Position numbers and translations under genes: made by a program. Below the pieces are notes generated by a model, which searched no databases, was not told the origin of the DNA, and saw nothing but the letters and a program-made list of their open reading frames with translations. Of a stretch of 64,000 nt of DNA, positions 42,935-52,230 are shown in pieces. Every line of letters begins with the position of its first letter. Position 1 is the first letter of the stretch. The DNA lies in the NCBI RefSeq assembly GCF_000195915.1, contig NC_002578.1, positions 434,001-498,000 on the forward strand, read 5' to 3'. This DNA is from Thermoplasma acidophilum DSM 1728. GTDB lineage: Archaea > Thermoplasmatota > Thermoplasmata > Thermoplasmatales > Thermoplasmataceae.

Positions 42935-44784
42935 CCCTGTACGAGTACGACGGCAGCCATGTGAGGAAAAGGGTATTTCAGAACACATCATGGATATTCG
43001 TAACAGGCGACAGATATGATATCGAAACCCTATACGATCAGCTTGATTCCACAAGGCTGAAATACGAATACAGTACAATGCCGGACATCTACGGCTATCA
43101 GGATGGTATAAAGATCTGGGTCAGGCCGTCGCACGCAAGGATGGTTGGGGAGATCATATTCTCCAACATAGGATACGGGAGAAGGTACAGGGTATACAAC
43201 GCGGACATAGATCCGGTTCTGCGTTTCATGGCATCCAACGGCCTCTCATTCTTTGAGATGCGGAGCGTATACGATCCGGATCCGGATCTGAACGTGGCCA
43301 TGGTAGATTGCAGCCATGGAAAGTGCATCGTTGACGGAGAAGCCATGGGTGACGGAAGGATCTATGATCGGCTGATGGATTCCCATGTGATCGTGTACGA
43401 AGGAACGGAACAATTCTACAGGAAGCTCATGGCCCTTGGCATTCGCGCCAGATACTATCCCGGGAAATCGTTCACATCGTACGGCCAGATATCCTACCGT
43501 GATTCGTATCTGGACATAGCGGACAGGATAGCGATAAATTCCAGGTCATTCTTCTATGCAGAGAGCGGATTGAGTGGCATATACGAGGTATCAAGGATAT
43601 CGCATCTGCCGCCGCTTTACGTATCAATAGTTACGCCGGGAACGGCCGTGTCATCAATGGAACTGGCGGAGGCCGTGAAGAAAGGCATGCTTGTGCCATT
43701 CAAGAAGGACGACCATGAGAATCCGAAGACCAAGTGGGAGATAATGGCAAAGGATAGGGGTGGGTTGATATTCCAGCCACTTCCCGGCCTGTATACGGAC
43801 GTGTATGAGATAGACTTCTCCTCGATGTATCCAAGCATAATAGTAAGGTACGATCTTACCCCGGGCCGCATAAGCTTTCTTCCAGAGGCACTCGAAGGCC
43901 TGCTCAGCAGGAGGCTCATTTATAAGAAAATGGATGGAGAGAGCGTGGTATACCACAGCAGGAACGTTGCGCTGAAATGGCTGCTCCTGACGTCCTTCGG
44001 ATACACCGGCTATAAAAATGCGAAGTTCGGCAAGATAGAGGTGCATGAGAGGATAACAGAGCTGGGCAGAAAGGCCCTGGCTGAAGCCATAGCCGTTGCC
44101 CATGAAAACGGTTTCGAGATGATACACGGTATCGTCGATTCGCTCTGGATAAGGGGTTCTGGCAGTATAGAACGGGTCGTTTCGGAGATAAGCAGGCGAA
44201 CGCGTATAGATATCGTGGTGAGCGGGCATTACCACTGGATAGCCTTTCTTCCGGAACGTGACGGTACAGGATCACCCTCGCGATACATCGGCCTTGACAC
44301 CTCTGGCAAATACAAGATACGAGGACTCATGATCAGGAGATCAGACGTGCCCGATCTGTGCAAGGCATTCCAAATGGATGCCCTAAGGGTACTGTCCTCA
44401 TGCACAGATACCAGATGCATATTGGAGAAGCGCAGGGAGATCATGGATCTGGAAAATTACTATCTGAGAAATATCAGGCATTTCCCGCGTTCCTATTTCA
44501 TGGTATCCAGGAAGATCACCAGAAGGCCGGATGAATACCATGTGAAGAACCTCACTAGATCAGCGCTGGATCTTTGCCGTGACGCTGAGGAGTTATCTCC
44601 GGGGCAGATGATAAGCTACTACGTAGTTGATGAAAAGAGGAAGATAGTTGATACAGACGGAGAAAATGGGATAGACTACGGTTACTACAGGAGATGCCTT
44701 ACGCGTGCCTTGGAAGAGATAAACTTCCTGTTTGGAAAGAACTGCAACATCAGGCGCTTAGAAGATTTTCAATCTTTTCAGTGA
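42931..44784 (+). CDS. Family B DNA polymerase, PolB2-like with altered motif C
   Basis: A 617-residue family B polymerase, shorter than replicative PolB (about 780). Motif A is complete: YEIDFSSMYPSII with Asp295. Motif B reads ALKWLLLTSFGYTGY (Lys349, Tyr358). Motif C reads MIHGIVDSLWI: the usual YGDTDS is GIVDS, so the first Asp is Ile401 while Asp403 remains. The N-terminal 270 residues show no clear exonuclease motifs, so proofreading is probably lost. These features fit the archaeal PolB2 group, thought partly inactive or translesion. GTG start overlapping the previous stop (GTGA). Its 3' end overlaps convergent cdc6 by 35 bp. Confidence 0.88.
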   Translation: MTLYEYDGSHVRKRVFQNTSWIFVTGDRYDIETLYDQLDSTRLKYEYSTMPDIYGYQDGIKIWVRPSHARMVGEIIFSNIGYGRRYRVYNADIDPVLRFMASNGLSFFEMRSVYDPDPDLNVAMVDCSHGKCIVDGEAMGDGRIYDRLMDSHVIVYEGTEQFYRKLMALGIRARYYPGKSFTSYGQISYRDSYLDIADRIAINSRSFFYAESGLSGIYEVSRISHLPPLYVSIVTPGTAVSSMELAEAVKKGMLVPFKKDDHENPKTKWEIMAKDRGGLIFQPLPGLYTDVYEIDFSSMYPSIIVRYDLTPGRISFLPEALEGLLSRRLIYKKMDGESVVYHSRNVALKWLLLTSFGYTGYKNAKFGKIEVHERITELGRKALAEAIAVAHENGFEMIHGIVDSLWIRGSGSIERVVSEISRRTRIDIVVSGHYHWIAFLPERDGTGSPSRYIGLDTSGKYKIRGLMIRRSDVPDLCKAFQMDALRVLSSCTDTRCILEKRREIMDLENYYLRNIRHFPRSYFMVSRKITRRPDEYHVKNLTRSALDLCRDAEELSPGQMISYYVVDEKRKIVDTDGENGIDYGYYRRCLTRALEEINFLFGKNCNIRRLEDFQSFQ

Positions 44785-45850
44785 GAACGCTCACAGGTAT
44801 GTCATATATGCTGATGACCTTCTTCACACCCTCTCCGCGCCCCTGCCCCTCAATCGATGAACTTATTATGCCGTTGTTTTCCAGCCGCTTTATCCTATCA
44901 TACAGATTTATGTCCTTCTTCCCGTACTGTTCGGATATGACGCTGAGGTTCCTGGAAATGCAATCCACGTCAGTGAACCTTGAGGCTGAAAGGCATCTGC
45001 ATATGGAGAGAAGCACCATCAGATCCTCATAGTCCATGGACGCAAGCTTGCTCTCGGTCACGAACGGGCTTATCATCGATCTTGCGGCCCTGACATCATC
45101 GAAGCTTATCTTCGGGGATCTCCTGTATTCAGCTATGTGTGCGGCCTTCGCTAGGATATCGATGCCAACGCGTGCGCTGCCGTACTCAGCGGAAACCTCG
45201 GCGATGTAATCCAGCACGTCTTCATCATATCCCTCCCCTGTCAGCGACTGCACCGCACGGTTCATCACGATCTGGTATATCTCGCCCTTCGTGTACCTCC
45301 TGAACTTTATCTCACTGAATATCCCATAGGATTTTCTGATCTTGGCATCGAAAAGTATTGCAGGATCCTCCATAACGACGAATATGGTTGATATGTTCAC
45401 ATCGAAGGAATCCTTGGATCTGAAGAGATAGTATAAGCCATCATAGTCCCCCTTCAGTATATTGGCCGCCTCGTCTATCACCAGTATGACATTTTTTCCC
45501 TGATTCCTGAGCAGGCCCTCGATCCTGGTGAAGAGACTCGCATATGAAGATCTCTCAGGCACGATTATGCCGAACTTGGAAAGGAAATCTATGAGCACGT
45601 TCTTTACGTATCTGTACGCGATCGCATTTACGTAAACGACCTGCGGATCCCTGATCTCCCTAGCCAGATACCTCATGGTGACGGTCTTTCCAGTTCCGGA
45701 ATCGCCGTAGAGTATGAGATTTGTGGTTATGCCGTTCTTCGTGGGCTTTATCACCGTTTCCATGATCCTCTCTATCTCACCATCTCTGGCCACCAGCCTG
45801 TCCGGTATGAACGAGGATTCCAGTATGGAGGGATTTACAAGTATAACCAC
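44750..45850 (-). CDS. cdc6: Orc1/Cdc6-type replication initiator
   Basis: A 366-residue AAA+ ATPase that binds origins and loads the MCM helicase. N-terminal FIPDRLVARDGEIERI is typical. Walker A is GDSGTGKT (49-56) and Walker B VILVIDEA (121-128). The sensor-1 area is STIFVVMEDPAILFD, followed by IKFRRYTKGEIYQIV, and the C-terminal winged helix occupies about 285-366. Only 30 bp separate it from the upstream MFS gene, but AATATATATGG (about 45866-45876) is a TATA box about 25 bp before the GTG start. No origin-like repeats were seen next to it. Confidence 0.9.
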   Translation of the reverse strand: MVILVNPSILESSFIPDRLVARDGEIERIMETVIKPTKNGITTNLILYGDSGTGKTVTMRYLAREIRDPQVVYVNAIAYRYVKNVLIDFLSKFGIIVPERSSYASLFTRIEGLLRNQGKNVILVIDEAANILKGDYDGLYYLFRSKDSFDVNISTIFVVMEDPAILFDAKIRKSYGIFSEIKFRRYTKGEIYQIVMNRAVQSLTGEGYDEDVLDYIAEVSAEYGSARVGIDILAKAAHIAEYRRSPKISFDDVRAARSMISPFVTESKLASMDYEDLMVLLSICRCLSASRFTDVDCISRNLSVISEQYGKKDINLYDRIKRLENNGIISSSIEGQGRGEGVKKVISIYDIPVSVLTEKIENLLSA

Positions 45851-45880
45851 GCGTCAAGATCTGTATACCATATATATTGG

Positions 45881-47212
45881 TTATGTTATGGGCCTAGACT
45901 TGGTCTCCGGCGCAAGTACAACGGTAACGATGAAGCCGACGAACTCGAAGATGGCGAAGAACATGAGGCTGGCCGACATGCCCATGCTGGCTGTTATGAG
46001 AGGAAATGCGAACACTCCAAGTATGGCGCCTATCCTGGATGCCGCAGTGGCTATGCCCATGGCCGTACCCCTTATTCTGGTCGGGAAGATCTCAACAGGA
46101 TAAACATAGGTGAGATTTGTCGGCCCGATGTTGTGAAACAGGTGCATCATTGCAAATGCTGTGAACAGCATTATGAACGGGAGCGTTCTGTGATCTGCGT
46201 AGAGCGCAAAGGACAGCAGCGATACGCCTGCCAGGCCAAAGCCCACCGACTGCAGAATTTTGCGCCCGACGCGCTCTATCAGCAGCAGGCATATGATGAA
46301 TCCCACTATGACCGGCAGATCCTCCAGCAGTGTTGACAGTATGCTGCTGACGGCAGAGACGCCAACAGATACGAATATTGAAGGCGTGTAGTTCCAGACG
46401 CCATAGCTTGAAACGTCGTATGAGAACCAGGCCAGGCTCGCAAATATTATGAGCGGGAGGTACGAACCGGAGAAGACCGATCTGAATGAACTTGAACCCT
46501 TCTCCACATTCGGGAGATCGACGTCCGTATATCCGGCCTCCCTTCCCATGCTGTCAGCGACAGTCTTGGCCTCGCTGTCCTTTCCGGCCTTGACCAGCCA
46601 GTATGGGCTCTCCGGCAATGCGCGTCTGGCCAGTATAACTACCACCGGTACGATGGCCCCTACACCGTACATCCAGCGCCACGATTCCGATCCGAACCTG
46701 AAGATAAGGGGTATGGATATGACGTAGAAGACGATGGACCCGATCGTCCACATGAAGATGTTGAAAACCAGAAAACGACCCCTGGATCTTCTCGGGGAAA
46801 ACTCAGCTTCTATGGATGAGCTGAGAGGATAATCAGCGCCTATTCCTATGCCCGCCAGCAGTTCGAATATGAAGAACTCGTAAAAACTGGTAGAAAGTGC
46901 CGTCAGCACGAGGAATACGCTTGTTATCGCAAGATCGTACGTGTACATCCTCTTCCTGCCTATCCTGTCGGAGAGATGCCCCATCGTGAAGCTTCCGAGG
47001 AACATTCCTATGTAAATGGCCGAGGCGGCTAGTGAAACGAAAATTGCCCTTACAAGTATGTAGGACTTAAGGTATGTGAGAGCCGCGGAGAATATGGAAA
47101 GGCTGAAACCATCCATGAAAACGCCCATGGAGGAGAGTATGGTTATCTCGATGAACGTGGGCGTTATTCTCATCTGGTCAAATGCGGCGTGGCTGCTTTT
47201 GAATTCAACCAT
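45881..47212 (-). CDS. MFS metabolite/sugar transporter
   Basis: A 443-residue, 12-helix transporter of the sugar-porter/aromatic-acid symporter type. Signature pieces are GHLSDRIGRKRMYTYDLAIT (motif A), LLAGIGIGADYPLSSSIEAE, and EFSPRRSRGRFLVFNI with the conserved PxxxRG pattern; YPVEIFPTRIRGTAMGIATA is the second-half equivalent. The ORF is open to 47341, but the extension is not membrane-like; the ATG at 47212 (MVEFKSSHAAFDQMRITP) is the sensible start. Substrate unknown; sugars or organic acids. It lies upstream of cdc6 on the same strand, possibly only by chance. Confidence 0.88.
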   Translation of the reverse strand: MVEFKSSHAAFDQMRITPTFIEITILSSMGVFMDGFSLSIFSAALTYLKSYILVRAIFVSLAASAIYIGMFLGSFTMGHLSDRIGRKRMYTYDLAITSVFLVLTALSTSFYEFFIFELLAGIGIGADYPLSSSIEAEFSPRRSRGRFLVFNIFMWTIGSIVFYVISIPLIFRFGSESWRWMYGVGAIVPVVVILARRALPESPYWLVKAGKDSEAKTVADSMGREAGYTDVDLPNVEKGSSSFRSVFSGSYLPLIIFASLAWFSYDVSSYGVWNYTPSIFVSVGVSAVSSILSTLLEDLPVIVGFIICLLLIERVGRKILQSVGFGLAGVSLLSFALYADHRTLPFIMLFTAFAMMHLFHNIGPTNLTYVYPVEIFPTRIRGTAMGIATAASRIGAILGVFAFPLITASMGMSASLMFFAIFEFVGFIVTVVLAPETKSRPIT

Positions 47213-47420
47213 AATACCGATAATGCATGACCAAGAAATATACTTTTTTAAAATACAAAATATGATATGCCAGATGCAGCGTATCTGAAAGCGGTAATAA
47301 CGATGCCTGCATATCAAACGGTTCATAAATGGCCATGCCAAATTACACGTTTTACGGTCCGCAGCGGAGACGTTCTGAATGAAACGTAACCATTATTATA
47401 CGGCTAAACACTGACGAAGC

Positions 47421-48680
47421 ATGGTCTTCACATTCAGGAATGCAAAGGATATCTACACCAGTGAGAGGAGGCAGTTCATTCTGGATATATTGAAGCGCAC
47501 CTTTGAGGATCTGGAGCCATCCAGGGTCATGGGCAATGCGATCGGTGATCTGGACGTTTCAAGATATTCAAGGATCTTCGTCATGGGATTCGGGAAAGCG
47601 TCATACGAAATGTCCGAGGGAATAAGGGATCACGTCAGGAAAAAGCTTGCCTACGCCGGAATAATAGTGCCGGTGGACCAGGATGTGTCCGGTTTCCCTG
47701 AGCTAGAGATCCTGCGCGGTACGCATCCCTATACATCCAGCCTCTCCGTATCATCATCTCGCACGCTGCTGTCGAAGGTAAAGCCAGGGCCGAACGATGC
47801 GGTCATAGTGCTCATATCCGGTGGCGGATCATCGCTCTTCGAGATCCCTGAAGAAGGCATAACGATCGATCAGATATCCGAGATATCGAAGAAGATGATG
47901 CAGGCCTCTGCGGACATATACGAGCTCAACACAATAAGATCCTGCCTGTCCTCTGTGAAGGGTGGAAAGCTTGCGAAGTTGCTTTACCCGGCCAGCGTTT
48001 TCGCATATATCATCTCAGACGTGCCTGGCGACGACGTTTCAATAATTGCGTCAGGGCCGCTCTCAGAAAACAAGCTGGATCCTGTTGCAGTCTATGAAAG
48101 ATTCAGAAATGTGATAGGCGTTGATATAGAACGCTTCCTGAAGACCGCTCAGATAGAGGATGAATACTTCAGAAAGGTACAGACGAGGATAGTCCTGTCG
48201 AACAGGGATTTCGTGCGCAGAATAGAGTCCTATGTGGGTGAACCCATCGTATCCATAGGTTCCGGCATAAGCGGGGATGTTGAAGACGTCTCCGATGGGA
48301 TAATAGACATAGTCAGATCAGTATCCAGAATAAAGGGAAGATCGTTCTGGATCGTCATGGGCGGAGAAACCACGGTCAATGTTAGGGGAAACGGCATAGG
48401 GGGCAGGAATCTGGAACTATCGCTTCTCTTCATGAAGAAGTGCAACTTCAGCGATTTTCTGTTCATAAGCATGGGAACAGACGGCATAGACGGTGTCAGC
48501 CCTGCTGCGGGAGGCATAGTTGACGCCTCAACGAAGGCCAGAATAAGCAGCGAGGAGATCGATCAGGCACTGAAAAACAATGATAGCTACACCCTCCTCT
48601 CGAAATACGGATCGGCCATAATGACCGGGAGAACGGGAAATAACGTCTCAGATATCGTGGTAGCCTACGTCTCTATCTGA
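47421..48680 (+). CDS. Glycerate 2-kinase (MOFRL family)
   Basis: A 419-residue kinase phosphorylating D-glycerate to 2-phosphoglycerate. The family signatures are IFVMGFGKASYEMSEGIRDH, VLISGGGSSLFEIPEEGI, VKGGKLAKLLYPASVFAYII, SDVPGDDVSIIASGP and, in the C-terminal MOFRL domain, GGETTVNVRGNGIGGRNLEL then SMGTDGIDGVSPAAGGIVDA. In Thermoplasma this enzyme closes the non-phosphorylating Entner-Doudoroff pathway, and T. acidophilum's has been studied (from memory). The downstream phosphoglycerate mutase at 5324 can turn its product over. 3' end overlaps the convergent amidohydrolase by 16 bp. Confidence 0.95.
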   Translation: MVFTFRNAKDIYTSERRQFILDILKRTFEDLEPSRVMGNAIGDLDVSRYSRIFVMGFGKASYEMSEGIRDHVRKKLAYAGIIVPVDQDVSGFPELEILRGTHPYTSSLSVSSSRTLLSKVKPGPNDAVIVLISGGGSSLFEIPEEGITIDQISEISKKMMQASADIYELNTIRSCLSSVKGGKLAKLLYPASVFAYIISDVPGDDVSIIASGPLSENKLDPVAVYERFRNVIGVDIERFLKTAQIEDEYFRKVQTRIVLSNRDFVRRIESYVGEPIVSIGSGISGDVEDVSDGIIDIVRSVSRIKGRSFWIVMGGETTVNVRGNGIGGRNLELSLLFMKKCNFSDFLFISMGTDGIDGVSPAAGGIVDASTKARISSEEIDQALKNNDSYTLLSKYGSAIMTGRTGNNVSDIVVAYVSI

Positions 48681-49213
48681 TCTTCCTGCAGCATGCCCTC
48701 GATCTCATCCGATCTTTTTACCGTGGCTCCATACACCCTCGTGAAGTAGTCCTTCCAGTTCGGATCTATCCTCGCTGCAACGGCATCCTCTACCACTATT
48801 ATCCTGTAATTTCTGTAGAGGGCGTCAGCGGCCGTGTGTCTCACACATATGTCCGCATCAAGCCCAATCAGAACAACGGTGTCTATGCCATTCGCCCGAA
48901 GTATCATATCAAGGTTTGTTCCGTAGAAACCGCTGTATGCATGCTTCTCAAGGACGTAGTCTCCCGCTGAAGGCCTTATCTCGTCGATAACTTCGGAACC
49001 ATCATCACCCTTCATCGAGTGTCTGCCCCATATCCTGATTTCAGGATCATCGGGGTAGTGGCTGTCATTAACGTACACGACGGGGAGCCCGGATCGCCTG
49101 AACGTTTCTATAACTTTTCTTGCTGGGCCAACGGTCTTCATTGCCTCCGGCGTTGCCAGCCTCCCATGGATGAATTCATTGACCATGTCCACAACTACAA
49201 GTGCAGGTTTCAT
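48665..49213 (-). CDS. Isochorismatase-family cysteine hydrolase (N-carbamoylsarcosine amidase-like)
   Basis: A 182-residue cysteine hydrolase. The triad is Asp9 (VVDMVNEF), Lys90 (LEKHAYSGF) and Cys123 (LDADICVRHTA), with the cis-peptide region GLDADICV. The family includes nicotinamidases, isochorismatases and N-carbamoylsarcosine amidases. A T. acidophilum protein that I remember as structurally solved (N-carbamoylsarcosine amidase-related) fits this neighbourhood next to glycerate kinase. The true substrate is uncertain. TATA-like AATATTTAAT lies about 20-30 bp before the ATG. A terminator-like palindrome separates it from the gene upstream. Confidence 0.88.
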   Translation of the reverse strand: MKPALVVVDMVNEFIHGRLATPEAMKTVGPARKVIETFRRSGLPVVYVNDSHYPDDPEIRIWGRHSMKGDDGSEVIDEIRPSAGDYVLEKHAYSGFYGTNLDMILRANGIDTVVLIGLDADICVRHTAADALYRNYRIIVVEDAVAARIDPNWKDYFTRVYGATVKRSDEIEGMLQEDQIET

Positions 49214-49264
49214 GCTTTAATTATCAAATGAAGAATTAAATATTTTGCGTATCACAGGAAAAAC

Positions 49265-49286
49265 ATACCGAACATATGTTCGGTAT
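49265..49286 (-). terminator. Perfect 22-bp palindrome followed by a T run
   Basis: On the minus strand the arms ATACCGAAC and GTTCGGTAT (9 bp) flank a 4-nt ATAT centre, and GTTTTTC follows at once. It lies 29 bp after the acetyltransferase stop and 52 bp before the amidohydrolase start. It reads as a hairpin terminator for malic enzyme-acetyltransferase, but a symmetrical operator for the gene downstream is possible. Confidence 0.5.
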
Positions 49287-49314
49287 ATAGCTCAAACGGT
49301 CTTTCCTTTTCAAT

Positions 49315-49803
49315 TCAGGGGCATGGGCCATTGGTTGAGGTCTGCCCGTATATGGAAACTATCTCACGGTACCCGAGCTTCTTGTAGAAGTCCTGGGCTA
49401 TCAGGTTCAGAGAAGGAAACTCCGCAGTTATCAGTATTATGTCCTTCTCCTTGAGTGTGTTCCTTAGCTCCTCTATCAGCATCCTTCCTATGCCCTTCCT
49501 CCTGTATTCCGGCATGACGTAGAACTCCCTTATCCTTGCTTCGTATTTTGGCGTATAGTATATCCTGAAGAGTATGTCCGCCATCAGGATTCCAACGACC
49601 TTTGAGGAATACTCCGCCACCAGCAGTACATGGGAATCGTCATTCAGGATCTTTGTAAGATACTTCTCTATGTCCGGCCGAGACTCCTCCGATACGGTGA
49701 ATGAGCAGTCGAATTCTGAGTTCAGCCTCTTCAGCCTGAGCAGTTCGTCCATGACCTCCGGGAGGTCTTCCTTTTTCATCCTTCTAATTTTTGTGTTCAC
49801 CAT
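49315..49803 (-). CDS. GNAT-family N-acetyltransferase
   Basis: A 162-residue acetyltransferase. The acetyl-CoA pyrophosphate-binding loop is EYRRKGIGRMLIEELRN, the following strand/helix LITAEFPSLNLIAQDFYKKL, and the product-side end is GYREIVSIYG. IREFYVMPEYRRKGIG marks motif A fully. It overlaps the 3' end of the malic-enzyme gene by 20 bp and is the second gene of that operon. Substrate unknown; ribosomal or other protein N-termini and small amines are usual. Confidence 0.88.
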   Translation of the reverse strand: MVNTKIRRMKKEDLPEVMDELLRLKRLNSEFDCSFTVSEESRPDIEKYLTKILNDDSHVLLVAEYSSKVVGILMADILFRIYYTPKYEARIREFYVMPEYRRKGIGRMLIEELRNTLKEKDIILITAEFPSLNLIAQDFYKKLGYREIVSIYGQTSTNGPCP

Positions 49804-51124
49804 TTGGCATCCTCTTTATCAAACCTAGATCCATAAGCTTGGAATAGATATTCCTGTTGCTCTCTATGATCTCTCTTGCACGCCTGTAGAAACCCTCCTT
49901 GCTGTCGCTCTTCCTCGCCAGTCCAAGCTCTACGGTCTTTGATGCCACCGCAGAGGCCAGGCGCGGATAGAGCTCCCACTCCTCCATCGTGGGAACGATC
50001 TTTTCCTCCGTCGGATCTTCAACAAAGTTGGCTATCTCATACGATGCTGCGACCATTACATCGAAGTTAACGCCCTTTGCCCTGGCATCGAGCACACCGC
50101 GAAATACTCCGGGAAACACAAGGCTGTTGTTGATCTGGTTCGGAAAGTCGCCCCTTCCAGTGGCCACTATCCTCGCGCCATTTTCCTTGGCTTCTTGCGG
50201 CCACATCTCTGGTATTGGGTTTGCCAGGACAAAGACTATGGCGTCATTGTTCATCTTCTTCACGATCCTGCTGTCTATCGTATCAGGCCCTGACTTTGCT
50301 GCGGATATCAGCAGATCCGCACCCTCTATCGCATTTGACAGATCGCCCTTTACCCTCTCTCCGTTCGTCTCAATTGCCAGCTGATACTTCCACGGGTTGT
50401 TTATCATCAGAGCGTCTATATCCTCGCGTTCAGGATGAAGTATGCCCTTGGAATCCACCAGGATCATATTCTTCATCTTGAATCCCGCAGCCTTGAAAAG
50501 ATATGCCGCCGCTATATTCGCTGCGCCTGCACCGTTGAAGACAACCTTGACCTGATCGATCTTCTTTCCCACGATCCTCAGGGAGTTTATCACCCCTGCC
50601 AGCGTTATCGATGCCGTGCCCAGCTGGTCATCATGCCACACTGGGATGTTCATCTCATTCTGCAGCGTTTCCAGGAGGAAGAAGCACTTTGGGCTCTCTA
50701 TGTCCTCCAGGTTTATTCCGCCGAATGAAGGTTCGAGAGCCTTGGCAACCTTCACAAACTCCTCCTTTGACTGGACCCTTATGGGTATAGGTATCGCGTT
50801 CACTCCCCCTAAATAGTTGAATATCAACGCCTTGCCTTCCATCACGGGCATTGCGGCCTCCGGGCCTATGTTTCCGAGGCCGAGAACCCTTGTACCATCA
50901 GTCAGTATCGCAATTGAATTCCATCTACCGGTCAGTTCGAAGGACAGATCCGGATCGGATGCTATCTTTCTGGAAACTGCGGCCACTCCAGGTGTATACC
51001 ATATTGAAAAGTCATCCAGACTTCGGACAGGAACCTTTGATATGGTCTGTATTTTTCCCTTAAAGTACTCAGAGTACCTGAGTGCGTCTTCATTGTATCG
51101 CTCGGTTCTCTCCTGATCTTCCAT
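49784..51124 (-). CDS. Malic enzyme (malate dehydrogenase, decarboxylating)
   Basis: About 446 residues, converting malate to pyruvate and CO2 with NAD(P)+. Seen: WYTPGVAAVSRKIASDPDLS with the catalytic Tyr, SIAILTDGTRVLGLGNIGPE, the metal and Lys region MEGKALIFNYLGGVNAIPI, NLEDIESPKCFFLLE, VWHDDQLGTASITLAGVINS, and the dinucleotide motif VVFNGAGAANIAAAYLFKAA. It is the short type without a phosphotransacetylase domain. The ORF opens to 51187, but MEDQERTERYNED at 51124 (or ATG 51130) is the likely start. First gene of an operon with the GNAT protein. Confidence 0.93.
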   Translation of the reverse strand: MEDQERTERYNEDALRYSEYFKGKIQTISKVPVRSLDDFSIWYTPGVAAVSRKIASDPDLSFELTGRWNSIAILTDGTRVLGLGNIGPEAAMPVMEGKALIFNYLGGVNAIPIPIRVQSKEEFVKVAKALEPSFGGINLEDIESPKCFFLLETLQNEMNIPVWHDDQLGTASITLAGVINSLRIVGKKIDQVKVVFNGAGAANIAAAYLFKAAGFKMKNMILVDSKGILHPEREDIDALMINNPWKYQLAIETNGERVKGDLSNAIEGADLLISAAKSGPDTIDSRIVKKMNNDAIVFVLANPIPEMWPQEAKENGARIVATGRGDFPNQINNSLVFPGVFRGVLDARAKGVNFDVMVAASYEIANFVEDPTEEKIVPTMEEWELYPRLASAVASKTVELGLARKSDSKEGFYRRAREIIESNRNIYSKLMDLGLIKRMPNGEHKN

Positions 51125-51242
51125 TATCATCGAAAAAAGATAACCGTCAATTATTAAATGCTTTCTACGACAAACACCGTATAGCAATGACGAATGGAGA
51201 TCATCATTTTATCTTAAAAGGAAATCATGACCAGGAATATAT

Positions 51243-52136
51243 ATGGAAAATGTAAAGCTCAGGTGGGATCTCATACTGAAGCCATATATGGATTTTATTG
51301 ATAAAAACTATCCCGACATAACAAACGGAGAGAAATTCAGAATACTCGTGGATAGATTGACGAACAACGAAATAAAGAACCGCGTACTGCTGCATGATAA
51401 CAATGTCGTCGCATATGCCTTCTTTGTAGATTCGGTATACGGGGACAGATGCATAGGAAATATAGGCTTTATGGATGCAAAATACTGCAACGAGGCCCGG
51501 CTCTCCAATCTGATCTCATGGATAGAGCTGAACTCTGATGGCAGGAGCGTGTTTCTGGATGAAATATTCAATGGCGCGGATACTGTTGAGGCCGTACTAA
51601 AGAGCAGAGGGTATTCCACTCTGACCAGAATACGCATGACCGCGCGTCTGGATTCCATTCCAAGGAAGCAGGCGGATCTACCGTTCGTAAACTTTGAACG
51701 CAAGATGATTCAAGAGTTTTCAGATGCAGAATACAACGCATTCGCAGGTGTGGAGGATCAGGTTCTGCTTCCGAGGTCAAGAGAGATGCGGATAAAATAC
51801 CTGGCAGACGAGATCGGGGGATCGGAGACCGAACTGATAAAGGATGCAAGCTTCGTGCTTATGGACGATAAGATCAGGGCCGGTATCATATCCGTGAAGT
51901 ACAGGGGTTCCGATGATCCATACTTTTCGGACATATTCGTGGATCCTGATTATAGAAGGCGGGGCATAGCCTCGGCAATGATCTCGACCGCTGCCCAGAA
52001 GCTAATGGATCTCGGTTACAGGTCTGTGGCCCTGATAGTATCGGAAAATAATCCCGCCATTGGTCTCTACAGAAAGATGGGTTTTTCGGATTCCGGCCAG
52101 AGAAAATACACTATACATTACAGGATAAGACCGTGA
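51243..52136 (+). CDS. Two-domain GNAT-like acetyltransferase
   Basis: A 297-residue protein. The C-terminal half (about 150-297) is a full GNAT domain: IFVDPDYRRRGIASAMISTA is the acetyl-CoA loop and ALIVSENNPAIGLYRKMGFS the end. The N-terminal half (1-145) has the same strand order but a worn loop (FMDAKYCNEARLSNLISW), suggesting a duplicated, non-catalytic GNAT domain as in mycothiol-synthase-like proteins. TATA-like TTTTATCTTA at about 51206-51215 fits a leaderless start at 51243. Single gene; substrate unknown. Confidence 0.8.
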   Translation: MENVKLRWDLILKPYMDFIDKNYPDITNGEKFRILVDRLTNNEIKNRVLLHDNNVVAYAFFVDSVYGDRCIGNIGFMDAKYCNEARLSNLISWIELNSDGRSVFLDEIFNGADTVEAVLKSRGYSTLTRIRMTARLDSIPRKQADLPFVNFERKMIQEFSDAEYNAFAGVEDQVLLPRSREMRIKYLADEIGGSETELIKDASFVLMDDKIRAGIISVKYRGSDDPYFSDIFVDPDYRRRGIASAMISTAAQKLMDLGYRSVALIVSENNPAIGLYRKMGFSDSGQRKYTIHYRIRP

Positions 52137-52230
52137 AAATGCATGGATGAGACCCAGCCAATATCTGGAAAAGCTGAAGAAACGATAATTGGTTATGGAA
52201 AATATCTTTAAGCCAATTTGCCTATTCAGA

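Noticed and set aside
45851-45880. Replication origin just upstream of cdc6
   Set aside because: Only 30 bp, fully explained by a TATA box and start; no repeated origin-box words.
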